Of a stretch of DNA of 6,444 nucleotides, positions 1-6,175 are shown piece after piece. The position numbers were made by a program, and so were the translations under genes. Within the stretch, counting starts at the first letter, position 1. Each line of letters begins with the position of its first letter. The stretch is from NCBI GenBank assembly GCA_005884705.1, contig VBAF01000277.1, forward strand, positions 10,961 through 17,404, in the 5' to 3' direction. The stretch comes from Alphaproteobacteria bacterium. GTDB lineage: Bacteria; Pseudomonadota; Alphaproteobacteria; Reyranellales; Reyranellaceae. Below the pieces are notes generated by a model. The model was not told the DNA's origin and searched no databases. It saw only the letters and a program-made list of their open reading frames with translations.

Positions 1-540
1 GAGCTCTGCCGCAAGAATCCCGGCAAGTACTCCTACGGCTCGGCCGGCTCGGGCACGACGCTTCATCTGTCGGGCGAGCTGTTCAAGACGCTGGCCAAGG
101 TCGACATCCAGCACGTGCCCTATCGCGGTTCGGCGCCGGCGACGCAGGATCTGCTGGCCGGCCAGATCCACATGATGTTCGACAACATTCCCGGCACCCT
201 CACGCTGTCGCGCGCCGGCAAGGTGCGGCCGCTCGGAGTCACTTCGGCCCAACGATCGCCGATCGTGCCCGAGATCCCGGCGATCGCCGAGACGCTGCCA
301 GGCATGGACATCATCTCCTGGACCATGCTGGTGGGCCCGGCGAAACTGCCGGCCGATGTGGTCGCACGGCTGTCGGAACTGTCGAAGAAGGCGCTCGAGA
401 GCGACGAAGTGAAGACCAGGTACGCCGAGCTTGCGGCGACCGCGTGGTGGCACTCGCCGACCGAGACGCTGGCCATGCGCGATGCGGAAGAGGCGCGGCT
501 GGCACCGATTATCAAGGCGGCGGGCGCGCGTGTAGAATAG
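1..540 (+). CDS. Tripartite tricarboxylate transporter substrate-binding protein (Bug/TctC family), 5'-truncated
   Basis: This is the C-terminal 179 residues of a periplasmic solute-binding protein. The reading frame is open from the first base, so the signal peptide and N-terminal lobe lie outside the window. Bug hallmarks are visible: a YSYGSAGSGTTLHLSGELFK-like segment near the start, HVPYRGSAPA (about residues 38-47 of the fragment), DLLAGQIHMMFDN, then GKVRPLGVTSAQRSP and a P-E-IPAIAE segment. In the family these form the ligand cleft that binds small carboxylates, often through water molecules, for delivery to TctA/TctB-type membrane partners. No membrane subunit is present here, and Bug proteins are often encoded as orphans. 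The stop is TAG at 538-540. The ThDP enzyme gene starts five bases later, so the two are probably co-transcribed and may share a substrate pathway. The ligand cannot be predicted. The family call is secure. Confidence 0.94.
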   Translation, partial: ELCRKNPGKYSYGSAGSGTTLHLSGELFKTLAKVDIQHVPYRGSAPATQDLLAGQIHMMFDNIPGTLTLSRAGKVRPLGVTSAQRSPIVPEIPAIAETLPGMDIISWTMLVGPAKLPADVVARLSELSKKALESDEVKTRYAELAATAWWHSPTETLAMRDAEEARLAPIIKAAGARVE

Positions 541-545
541 CGGTC

Positions 546-2201
546 ATGCAAACCCTCACCACCGCGCAAGCCGTCGTGTCGATGCTCGAGCTGAACGGCA
601 TCGACACCCTGTTCTGCCTGCCCGGCGTGCAGAACGATTCCTTCTTCGACGCGCTGTACGACCGCACCAACGCGATCCGGCCGATCCATGCCCGCCACGA
701 GCAGTCGTGCGCCTACATGGCGCTGGGCTACGCCATGGCGAGCGGCAAGCCGTCGGCCTACGTCGTGGTGCCCGGCCCCGGCTTCCTCAACACCACCGCT
801 GCGCTGTCGACCGCCTATGCGGTGAACGCGCCGGTGCTGGCGCTCACCGGCCAGATCCAGCAGGCGATGATTGGCCGCAATGTCGGCCTGCTGCACGAGT
901 TGCCCGACCAGCTCGGCATCATGCGCGGCCTCACCAAGTGGGCCGACCGCATCACCTCGCCGGGTGAGGCGCCGGGCCTCGTGAACGAAGCCTTCCGCCG
1001 GCTGCTCTCCGGCCGCCGCCGTCCGGTGGCGCTCGAATGCGCGATGGACACCTGGGGCCGCAAGGCGCCGGTCGTGCTGCCGGGCACCGCGGCGCAAGCC
1101 GATCCCTGCCCGGTCGACGAGGATGCCGTCGAGCGCGCGGCCAAGCTGCTGGGCGGCGCGCATCGTCCGCTGATCGTGGTCGGCGGCGGCGCGCTGGGCG
1201 CGGGCGAGCATGTCATCCAGATCGCCGAGATGCTCGAGGCGCCGGTGATGACCGGACGCATGGGCCAGGGCGTGATCGACGGCCGCCATCGCCTCTCGGT
1301 GACCGCGCTCGCCGGCTACAACTACTGGATCGAGGCCGATGTCGTGCTGGCGGTCGGCACGCGCCTGCAGCCGCAGCAGATGAACTGGGGCGTGGGAACG
1401 CAGAAGATCATCCGCATCGACATCGACAGCGAGGAACTCGACCGCCAGCGCAAGCCGGAGATCGGCATCGTCGGCGACGCCACGGCGACCTTGAAGGCGC
1501 TGGCCAACCGGCTCGCGGCCCACAACGTCAAGCGCAACGGCCGCGCCGAGGCGGTGGCCGAGATCAAGGCGCTGGCGACCAAGAAGATCCGCGACACCCT
1601 GCCGCCGCAGGTCGCCTTTCTCGAAGCGATGCGAGCGGCGCTGCCGGAGGACGGCATCCTGGTCGACGAGCTGACCCAGATGGGCTACGCCGCCCGCCTC
1701 GCCTATCCGACCTACAAGCCGCGCACCTTCCTGTCGCCCGGCTACCAGGGCACGCTCGGCTGGGGCTACGCGACCTCGCTCGGCGCCAAGGTCGCCCGGC
1801 CCGACACGCCGGTGCTGTCGATCAGCGGCGACGGCGGTTTCCTGTTCACCGCGATGGAGATGTCGACGGCGGCGCAGAACAACATCGGCGTCGTGGCCGT
1901 GGTGTTCAGCGACGGCGCCTATGGCAACGTGAAGCGCATCCAGCAGCAGGCCTTCAAGGGCCGCACCATTGCCTCGGACCTGCACAATCCGGACTTCGTG
2001 AAGCTCGGCGAGAGCTTCGGCATCGCCGCGGAGCGCGCCAAGTCGCCGGCCGAGTTCGGCACGGCGATCACCCGCGCCTTGTCGCGCGGCGGCCCGACGC
2101 TGATCGACTGTCCGGTCGGTCCGCTGACCGATCCGTGGGGGCTGGTGGCTCAGCCCGAAACTGCTCAAGGCCTGATCTTCCGGGACCATTCCATTCTATG
2201 A
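546..2201 (+). CDS. Thiamine-diphosphate-dependent enzyme, acetolactate synthase-like
   Basis: A complete 551-residue ThDP enzyme with the usual three-domain order: N-terminal pyrimidine-binding domain (about 1-170), central domain (about 190-325) and C-terminal pyrophosphate-binding domain (about 370-540). Visible landmarks are LPGVQND (25-31), the cofactor-activating Glu52 in RHEQ, GPGFLNT, the central VVGGGALGAGE segment and GDGGF (428-432), which starts the ThDP/Mg motif. The second metal-ligand position, normally Asn 27 residues after the Asp of GDG, is Asp456 in a VFSDGAYGN segment. Such enzymes cleave or join C-C bonds next to a keto group (carboligase or 2-oxoacid decarboxylase). The substrate is not readable, and genuine biosynthetic acetolactate synthase is unlikely because no small-subunit gene follows. 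The ATG at 546 is preferred over the in-frame ATG at 444, which lies inside the Bug gene and would add a non-family extension. The Shine-Dalgarno is weak, and the 5-base gap suggests coupling to the Bug gene. Confidence 0.93.
   Translation: MQTLTTAQAVVSMLELNGIDTLFCLPGVQNDSFFDALYDRTNAIRPIHARHEQSCAYMALGYAMASGKPSAYVVVPGPGFLNTTAALSTAYAVNAPVLALTGQIQQAMIGRNVGLLHELPDQLGIMRGLTKWADRITSPGEAPGLVNEAFRRLLSGRRRPVALECAMDTWGRKAPVVLPGTAAQADPCPVDEDAVERAAKLLGGAHRPLIVVGGGALGAGEHVIQIAEMLEAPVMTGRMGQGVIDGRHRLSVTALAGYNYWIEADVVLAVGTRLQPQQMNWGVGTQKIIRIDIDSEELDRQRKPEIGIVGDATATLKALANRLAAHNVKRNGRAEAVAEIKALATKKIRDTLPPQVAFLEAMRAALPEDGILVDELTQMGYAARLAYPTYKPRTFLSPGYQGTLGWGYATSLGAKVARPDTPVLSISGDGGFLFTAMEMSTAAQNNIGVVAVVFSDGAYGNVKRIQQQAFKGRTIASDLHNPDFVKLGESFGIAAERAKSPAEFGTAITRALSRGGPTLIDCPVGPLTDPWGLVAQPETAQGLIFRDHSIL
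2196..2201. other. Overlapping convergent stop codons (ThDP enzyme / enolase-superfamily gene)
   Basis: The plus-strand hexamer CTATGA holds the TGA stop of the ThDP gene. On the opposite strand the same bases read TCATAG, which is the last Ser codon and TAG stop of the enolase-superfamily gene. The two genes share these six bases tail to tail. No hairpin plus T-run terminator is visible here, so transcripts may run into each other or end by Rho. Confidence 0.9.
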
Positions 2202-3290
2202 CCCGTAGGTCTTGATCACATCGGGATCGGGCTCGCGGCCGAGGCCCGGGCCGGCCGGCACGGTGAAGGCGCCGTTCACCGGATCGATCGCCTCGCCGTA
2301 GAGGCTCGCCTCGAGGTCCATGTGGTAGCGCTCGACCAGCGCGCCGGGCTGGCCGCGCGCCGCGGTGAGCTGCAAGGTGGCGAGGAAGCCCGGCCCGAAA
2401 TAGGGCGAGTGCGGCATCAGCGTCACGCCGGCGGTGTCGGCCAGCGTCGCGACCTTCAGGAACTCGCTGACGCCGCCCACCTTGGTGACGCTGGGTTGCG
2501 CATAGTCGACGGCGTTGGCCGCCAGCATGTCGCGGAACTGGAAGGCCGTGCAGTTGTTCTCGCCCGCTGCCATCGCCACGCCGGTCCCTTCGCGCAGCCT
2601 GGCGATCGCCTGGAAATCCTCGGGCGGAAAGATCGGCTCCTCGAGCCAGTGCAGGTCGTACGGCCGAAGCTTCAGGGTCATGAGTCGCGCCTGCTCCGGC
2701 GTCCACGGGCAGTTGGTGTCGACCATGATCGCGATGCCGTTGCCCGCCGCCTCGCGCGCGGCGCGCACCTCCGCTTCCTCGGTCTCGTGCAGCTTGATGT
2801 ACGTGTAGCCCTGTTCGACTGCCTGCCTGGTGCGCGCCGCGACCCGTTCGGGATCGCGATACTTCAGGAGACTTGCGTAAGCCGGCAGCGAGGTCTGGCC
2901 CGCGCCGCCGAGCAGCCGATGCAACGGCAGGTTGGCGGCCTTCGCTGCGATGTCCCACAGCGCGATGTCGAGGCCGGACAGGGCGAAGATGGTGATGCCG
3001 TAGCGCCCGAACAGATGGAGCGACTGCTGCAGCTCGTAGGACAGCCGGGCGATGTCGCGCGCGTCGCGGCCGATCACGATCGGCGCGACCATCGACTGCA
3101 GCGCCGCCCGCACCGCGTCGGTGCAGCCGTAGCAGAAGGCCTCGCCCCAGCCGGTGAGGCCAGTGTCGGTCTGCACCTTGACCAGCAGGATGTTGTTGGT
3201 CGTCCAGTTGCGCCCGCCGTAGCCGGTCGGGGCGCCGCCAAAGCTGAAGGGAATCTTGACCGAGATCGTCTCGACCGAGGCGATCTTCAT
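2196..3290 (-). CDS. Mandelate racemase/muconate lactonizing enzyme family protein (enolase superfamily)
   Basis: A complete 364-residue enolase-superfamily enzyme. The N-terminal capping domain is about 1-125, with the active-site-loop region around GGAPTGYGG (18-26). The barrel follows. Its metal ligands are visible as Asp191 (VDTNCPW), Glu217 (WLEEP) and Glu244 (AGEN). The second-strand base motif is K166-L-H168 (IKLHE), i.e. KxH rather than KxK. The last barrel His is His294 (MPHSPYFGPG). Members abstract a proton alpha to a carboxylate, then dehydrate, racemise or cycloisomerise. The Asp that pairs with this His in mandelate racemase (QPD) is Ser267 here (QPSVTKVGG), so a standard His-Asp dyad is not evident. 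Sugar-acid dehydratase or a related activity is plausible, but the substrate is unknown. The ATG at 3290 overlaps the TGA of the upstream CYTH gene and has a GAGG Shine-Dalgarno four bases before it. The 3' end overlaps the convergent ThDP gene by 6 bases. Confidence 0.94.
   Translation of the reverse strand: MKIASVETISVKIPFSFGGAPTGYGGRNWTTNNILLVKVQTDTGLTGWGEAFCYGCTDAVRAALQSMVAPIVIGRDARDIARLSYELQQSLHLFGRYGITIFALSGLDIALWDIAAKAANLPLHRLLGGAGQTSLPAYASLLKYRDPERVAARTRQAVEQGYTYIKLHETEEAEVRAAREAAGNGIAIMVDTNCPWTPEQARLMTLKLRPYDLHWLEEPIFPPEDFQAIARLREGTGVAMAAGENNCTAFQFRDMLAANAVDYAQPSVTKVGGVSEFLKVATLADTAGVTLMPHSPYFGPGFLATLQLTAARGQPGALVERYHMDLEASLYGEAIDPVNGAFTVPAGPGLGREPDPDVIKTYGS
3287..3290 (-). promoter_or_regulatory. 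ATGA stop/start overlap coupling the CYTH and enolase-superfamily genes
   Basis: Read on the minus strand these four bases are ATGA. The ATG starts the enolase-superfamily gene and the overlapping TGA ends the CYTH gene. This is the usual signature of translational coupling and shows that both genes are on one transcript. That the overlap is functional is inferred from its form. Confidence 0.85.
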
Positions 3291-3826
3291 GCCGCCTCGC
3301 CCTTGGCGCGCACCTCGGCGAGCAGTCGCTCGGCGTGGCCCCGATCGGCCAGCCGCTTGGAGGTGAAGCGCGGGTCGTTGCGCGGCGCCAGCAAGAGAAC
3401 GTGCGGCGCCAATATCGCCGGCGGCGGCGGCGGCACGGTGTCGCCTTCCGGCATCTCGACCTCGGCTAGCGCGAAATAGGTCCGGCTGTCGTCGGCCTTG
3501 AAGAAGTCGACGTCCCAATGGAAGCGGCCGTCGCGCCAGGAATAGCGCACCTTCTGCAGGGTCTCGCGCCGCAGCGTCCACAGCCGTTCGAAATCGATCG
3601 GCGCGATCTCGTTTTCGATCTCGACCATCTGGTCGTCGACCGGCCGCTTGTAGGTGAAGACGTGGCGCGTGCGGCCGCCCTGGTCGATGGCCCGGATGCG
3701 CACGCCCGAGGCGTCGAGATAGGCCTGGCGCAGAAAGCTGCGCACCACCCCCGCCGCCGCCGCCAGCCGACGCTCCAGCGCACCGTCGTCCTGCAGGACG
3801 AACTTGCGTTCGTTTTCGATCGGCAT
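3287..3826 (-). CDS. CYTH-domain protein (triphosphate tunnel metalloenzyme superfamily)
   Basis: A small complete protein of 179 residues with one CYTH domain. The defining ExExK motif is present at the N terminus as E4-N-E6-R-K8 followed by F. Further tunnel residues occur in the expected order: R43/R45 (VRIRAID), K60 (TYKRP), E69/E71/E73 (EIENE), D105/D107 (WDVDFF), E122/E124 (AEVEMPEG) and K157 (TSKRLA). Known members hydrolyse inorganic triphosphate, thiamine triphosphate or other triphosphates, or make cAMP (class IV cyclase). Stand-alone short bacterial forms are usually triphosphatases, which is my preferred inference. No signal peptide or membrane segment is seen, so it should be cytoplasmic. 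Five consecutive prolines (132-136) follow the E122/E124 strand. The gene is divergent from the PLP enzyme gene and translationally coupled through ATGA to the enolase-superfamily gene. A weak GGGGGA stretch lies about 11 bases before its ATG. Confidence 0.9.
   Translation of the reverse strand: MPIENERKFVLQDDGALERRLAAAAGVVRSFLRQAYLDASGVRIRAIDQGGRTRHVFTYKRPVDDQMVEIENEIAPIDFERLWTLRRETLQKVRYSWRDGRFHWDVDFFKADDSRTYFALAEVEMPEGDTVPPPPPAILAPHVLLLAPRNDPRFTSKRLADRGHAERLLAEVRAKGEAA
3295..3298 (-). promoter_or_regulatory. Shine-Dalgarno (GAGG) for the enolase-superfamily gene
   Basis: Minus-strand GAGG lies four bases before the ATG at 3290, preceded by AAGGGC, inside the last codons of the CYTH gene. 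It is the clearest ribosome-binding site in the window and supports the ATG at 3290 as the start. The longer open frame that extends upstream through the CYTH gene has no such support. Confidence 0.6.
3419..3433 (-). repeat. Five tandem CCG codons encoding a penta-proline tract in the CYTH protein
   Basis: On the minus strand CCG is repeated five times and encodes Pro132-Pro136 of the CYTH protein, just after the E122/E124 strand. Runs of three or more prolines are known to slow ribosomes unless EF-P is present. A trinucleotide repeat of this kind may also vary in length between strains. Both consequences are inference. Confidence 0.8.
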
Positions 3827-3843
3827 GCGCTATGTATCCCCCG
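3827..3843. other. Minimal divergent intergenic region between the CYTH and PLP-enzyme genes
   Basis: This is the whole space between the CYTH start (3826) and the second possible ATG of the PLP enzyme (3844). If the first ATG (3832) is used, only 5 bases remain. Promoters for both directions must therefore sit inside the opposite gene's 5' coding region. A minus-strand GGGGGA could serve as a weak ribosome-binding site for CYTH. No ribosome-binding site is visible for the PLP gene, so a leaderless start is possible. I could not identify convincing -35/-10 elements. Confidence 0.4.
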
Positions 3844-4980
3844 ATGAGCCAAACGCTGGACGACCTGCCGACGCCCGCCCTCATTCTCGACCGGGCGATC
3901 CTGCGCCGCAACCTCAAGCGCATGAGCGACCGGCTGAAACACGCCGGCGTTGCCCTGCGGCCGCACCTGAAAACTGCAAAGTCGGTGCAGATTGGCCGTA
4001 TGGCGGTCGAGGGTCACGACGGCCGCATCACGGTCTCGACCCTGGCCGAGGCCCGCTATTTCGCCCAGGGCGGCTTCACCGACATTTTCTATGCCGTGGG
4101 TGTCGTGCCGTCGAAGCTGCCCGCAGTCACCGAGCTGCGGCGCCAGGGCGTGAATCTGCGCGTTGTCACCGACAATCTTGCAGTCGCCAGGGCGATCGCC
4201 GAGGCAGCCAAGAACGGTGACGGCTTCTCGGTCTTCATCGAGATCGACAGCGGCGGCGGCCGCGCCGGCCTGCCCTATCCCGAGCTGCCGGGACTGATCG
4301 ACATTGCCCGCGCACTGCACGCCGCGCCCGGTGTCGAGCTGACCGGCGTGATGACCCACGCCGGTCACTCCTATCACGAGAGCACGCCCGACGGCATCGC
4401 GGCGGTCGCCGAGCAGGAGCGGCTGGCGATCGTGACGGCGGCGGAGAAGATCCGCGCCGCCGGCATCCCCTGCCCGATCGTGTCGGCCGGCTCGACGCCG
4501 ACCGCCACGCACTCGCGCGACTTCACCGGCATCACCGAGATGCGGCCCGGCGTCTATTGCTTCAACGATCTCGACCAGGAATTCATCGGCTCGTGCGGCG
4601 CGGGCGATCTCGCGCTGTCGGTGCTGGCCTCGGTGATCGGCCACTACCCGCATCGCAACCAGGTGCTGATCGATGCCGGCGCGCTGGCGTTGTCGAAGGA
4701 CATCTCCGCGCAGGAGTTCCAGCCCAAGGTCGGCTACGGCACGATCGCCGATCCGCCGGCAAAGGACATGGCGGTGCTCGCCTGCTCGCAGGAGCACGGC
4801 TTCGTCGGCTCCGACGATCCGATCCCCTACGGCAACCTGCCGATCGGCAGCCGCGTGCGCGTGCTGCCCAACCATGCCTGCATCACGGCGGCGGCCTACG
4901 ATCGCTACTACGTGGTCGACAGCGAGCTCGACGGCGGCAAGACCGTGGTCGACACCTACGACCGCATCAATGGCTGGTGA
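3832..4980 (+). CDS. Fold-type III PLP enzyme, D-serine dehydratase/D-threonine aldolase (DSD1-like) family
   Basis: A complete 382-residue enzyme (378 from the second ATG), a normal length for this family. It opens with LPTPALILD. The PLP-binding Lys47 lies in RPHLKTAKS on the first strand of the alanine-racemase-like barrel. A glycine-rich IDSGGGRAGL segment, THAGHSY and SAGSTPTAT (phosphate-binding side) follow, and a C-terminal beta domain begins near 260. Residues His348-Ala-Cys350 (PNHAC) match the His-x-Cys Zn site described for eukaryotic D-serine dehydratase. D-threonine aldolases, as I recall, have His-x-Asp. A D-serine/D-threonine dehydratase-like activity is therefore somewhat more likely than aldolase, but annotation pipelines may use either name. 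Two in-frame ATGs (3832 and 3844) are possible and neither has a clear Shine-Dalgarno. The homologous part begins after the second, so 3844 may be the true start. The 3' end overlaps the TPR gene by 11 bases. Confidence 0.91.
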   Translation: MYPPMSQTLDDLPTPALILDRAILRRNLKRMSDRLKHAGVALRPHLKTAKSVQIGRMAVEGHDGRITVSTLAEARYFAQGGFTDIFYAVGVVPSKLPAVTELRRQGVNLRVVTDNLAVARAIAEAAKNGDGFSVFIEIDSGGGRAGLPYPELPGLIDIARALHAAPGVELTGVMTHAGHSYHESTPDGIAAVAEQERLAIVTAAEKIRAAGIPCPIVSAGSTPTATHSRDFTGITEMRPGVYCFNDLDQEFIGSCGAGDLALSVLASVIGHYPHRNQVLIDAGALALSKDISAQEFQPKVGYGTIADPPAKDMAVLACSQEHGFVGSDDPIPYGNLPIGSRVRVLPNHACITAAAYDRYYVVDSELDGGKTVVDTYDRINGW

Positions 4981-6175
4981 GCGAACCGCAGGATCGCGCT
5001 CGGCGAGCTGGAATCGGTCGGCCCACGAAGCGTGGGAGCAGGGCAAGCGGGAGCATGCAATCGCAGTCCTCCGCGCCGCGCTCGCCGAGCATGGGGCCAT
5101 CAAGCCTGTCTCCCTGACTCTGCAATTGGCCTACTACCTGTTTCTTCTTGGAGATTTCCAGGCGGCAGCCGCCATCCTCGAAGAAGCCCGACCTCATCAT
5201 CCCGACCACCCGGGCCTGCTGCTCAATCTGGCGGTCTGTCTCACGAACATGAAGCAGACCGATCGTGCGATCGCCATCCTGAGCCGACTGGCAAAGCTGC
5301 AGCCGCAGAACTTCGTGGTGTGGGATGGCCTATGTCACAATCTCAGCGACGTGGGACGGCTCCAGGAAGCGGCCGAGGCCGGAACGACGGCGTTGAGGCT
5401 GAAGGACCAGGCGCAAAGAGCGCCCGACAGAAGTTGGGTGCTTCCCTGTCCGAGTCCGTCCCAATGGGCGCCAACTGGCCGCCCTCCGGTCATCGCTTTC
5501 TCTCTCTGGGGCACACATCCTCGCTACCTGCGGGGCGCGTTGGACAATGCCATTGCGATCCGCGCCCTCTATCCGGAGTGGACCGCCCGCTTCTACGTCG
5601 ACGCCTCCGCGCCACGCGACGTCCGCGACGCGCTATCCGAGCTCGGTGCCGACATTCGTCTCGAGCCCAACAATGCGCCGCTGCGGCGAAAACTGGGGTG
5701 GCGTTTCAAGGTGGCCGAAGACCCTTCGGTCGGCCGCTTTCTCATCCGCGACGCCGACGCTGTGGTCAATGAGCGCGAAAAGACCGCTGTGAATGCCTGG
5801 CTCGCCTCGGATCGCTGGTTTCACGTCATGCGCGACTGGTGGACCCACACAGACGTGATGCTGGCCGGTATGTGGGGAGGCGTTTCAGGCGTGCTGCCGC
5901 CGCTGACCGAAATGCTCGAGCACTACCGGTCCCCCTCGTTCGAAACCCCCAATATCGACCAATGGTTCCTGAGGGATCAGGTCTGGGCGTACGTTCGCCA
6001 GAGTTGCCTGGTGCATGACCGCTGCTTCAGCCCGCCAAGAGCAAATCCCTGGCCGATTGCCGCGCCGCAGGGGATCGATCACGTGGGCCACAACGAATAC
6101 AACGCGCATCGCAGCGAGCAGGCCGGTCGTCTTGCTCCCTGGACGCAGCGCGCGCCAAGTCTGCAACTGGCGTGA
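4970..6175 (+). CDS. TPR-repeat protein with C-terminal glycosyltransferase-like domain
   Basis: A 401-residue two-part protein. Residues about 15-146 form roughly four degenerate tetratricopeptide helix pairs: AHEAWEQGKREHAIAVL, then LAYYLFLLGDFQAAAAILEEA, LNLAVCLTNMKQTDRAIAIL and a last LCHNLSDVGRLQEAAEA unit. A Pro-rich linker (about 147-170) leads to a second domain that starts IAFSLWGTHPRY. It carries R260-D-A-D263, resembling the DxD metal/nucleotide-sugar motif of GT-A glycosyltransferases, then NEREKTAVNAWL, FHVMRD (285-290) and AGMWGG (299-304). I recognise this pattern from uncharacterised glycosyltransferase-like bacterial proteins. The exact reaction is unknown. There is no signal peptide or membrane segment. 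The ATG at 4970 is the only plausible start: the next in-frame ATG is in the third TPR, and upstream frame-open sequence lies in the PLP gene. Translation probably depends on coupling to that gene. Codon use looks less G/C-biased than in neighbours, which may reflect separate acquisition. The domain call is fairly secure, function open. Confidence 0.86.
   Translation: MAGERTAGSRSASWNRSAHEAWEQGKREHAIAVLRAALAEHGAIKPVSLTLQLAYYLFLLGDFQAAAAILEEARPHHPDHPGLLLNLAVCLTNMKQTDRAIAILSRLAKLQPQNFVVWDGLCHNLSDVGRLQEAAEAGTTALRLKDQAQRAPDRSWVLPCPSPSQWAPTGRPPVIAFSLWGTHPRYLRGALDNAIAIRALYPEWTARFYVDASAPRDVRDALSELGADIRLEPNNAPLRRKLGWRFKVAEDPSVGRFLIRDADAVVNEREKTAVNAWLASDRWFHVMRDWWTHTDVMLAGMWGGVSGVLPPLTEMLEHYRSPSFETPNIDQWFLRDQVWAYVRQSCLVHDRCFSPPRANPWPIAAPQGIDHVGHNEYNAHRSEQAGRLAPWTQRAPSLQLA

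Noticed and set aside
444..545. Upstream in-frame ATG at 444 as start of the ThDP enzyme
   Set aside because: It would add 34 residues encoded inside the Bug gene with no family similarity. The ATG at 546 gives the normal N terminus (QTLTTAQAVV).
120..2189. Long open frame of 689 codons on the minus strand opposite the Bug and ThDP genes
   Set aside because: Its translation is Arg/Ala/His/Gly-rich low-complexity sequence with no family motif. It lies antisense to two clearly recognised genes and is an effect of high GC.
1037..2215. Plus-strand open frame of 392 codons in another frame of the ThDP gene
   Set aside because: The translation is Arg/Gly/Ala-rich with no motif. The ThDP frame holds the conserved GDG motif across the same bases.
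2235..2262. GC-rich inverted sequence near the 3' end of the enolase-superfamily gene as an intrinsic terminator
   Set aside because: It has no following T-run on either strand and lies within coding sequence of a high-GC genome, where such palindromes are common.
2322..3479. Plus-strand open frame of 385 codons opposite the enolase-superfamily and CYTH genes
   Set aside because: It has no family resemblance. The minus-strand frames carry metal ligands and the ExExK motif.
3804..3836. TTGCGT / TATGTA as a sigma-70 type promoter for the PLP-enzyme gene
   Set aside because: The -35 match is only three of six bases and the spacer is about 21 bases, so it is not better than chance.
3291..3923. 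N-terminal extension of the enolase-superfamily frame through the CYTH gene
   Set aside because: The extension is Arg-rich and motif-free, while the ATG at 3290 has a good GAGG site and the typical family N terminus.
3466..5103. Open frame of 545 codons on the minus strand opposite the PLP-enzyme gene
   Set aside because: It has no recognisable domain and covers the complement of a well-conserved PLP enzyme. It is a composition shadow.
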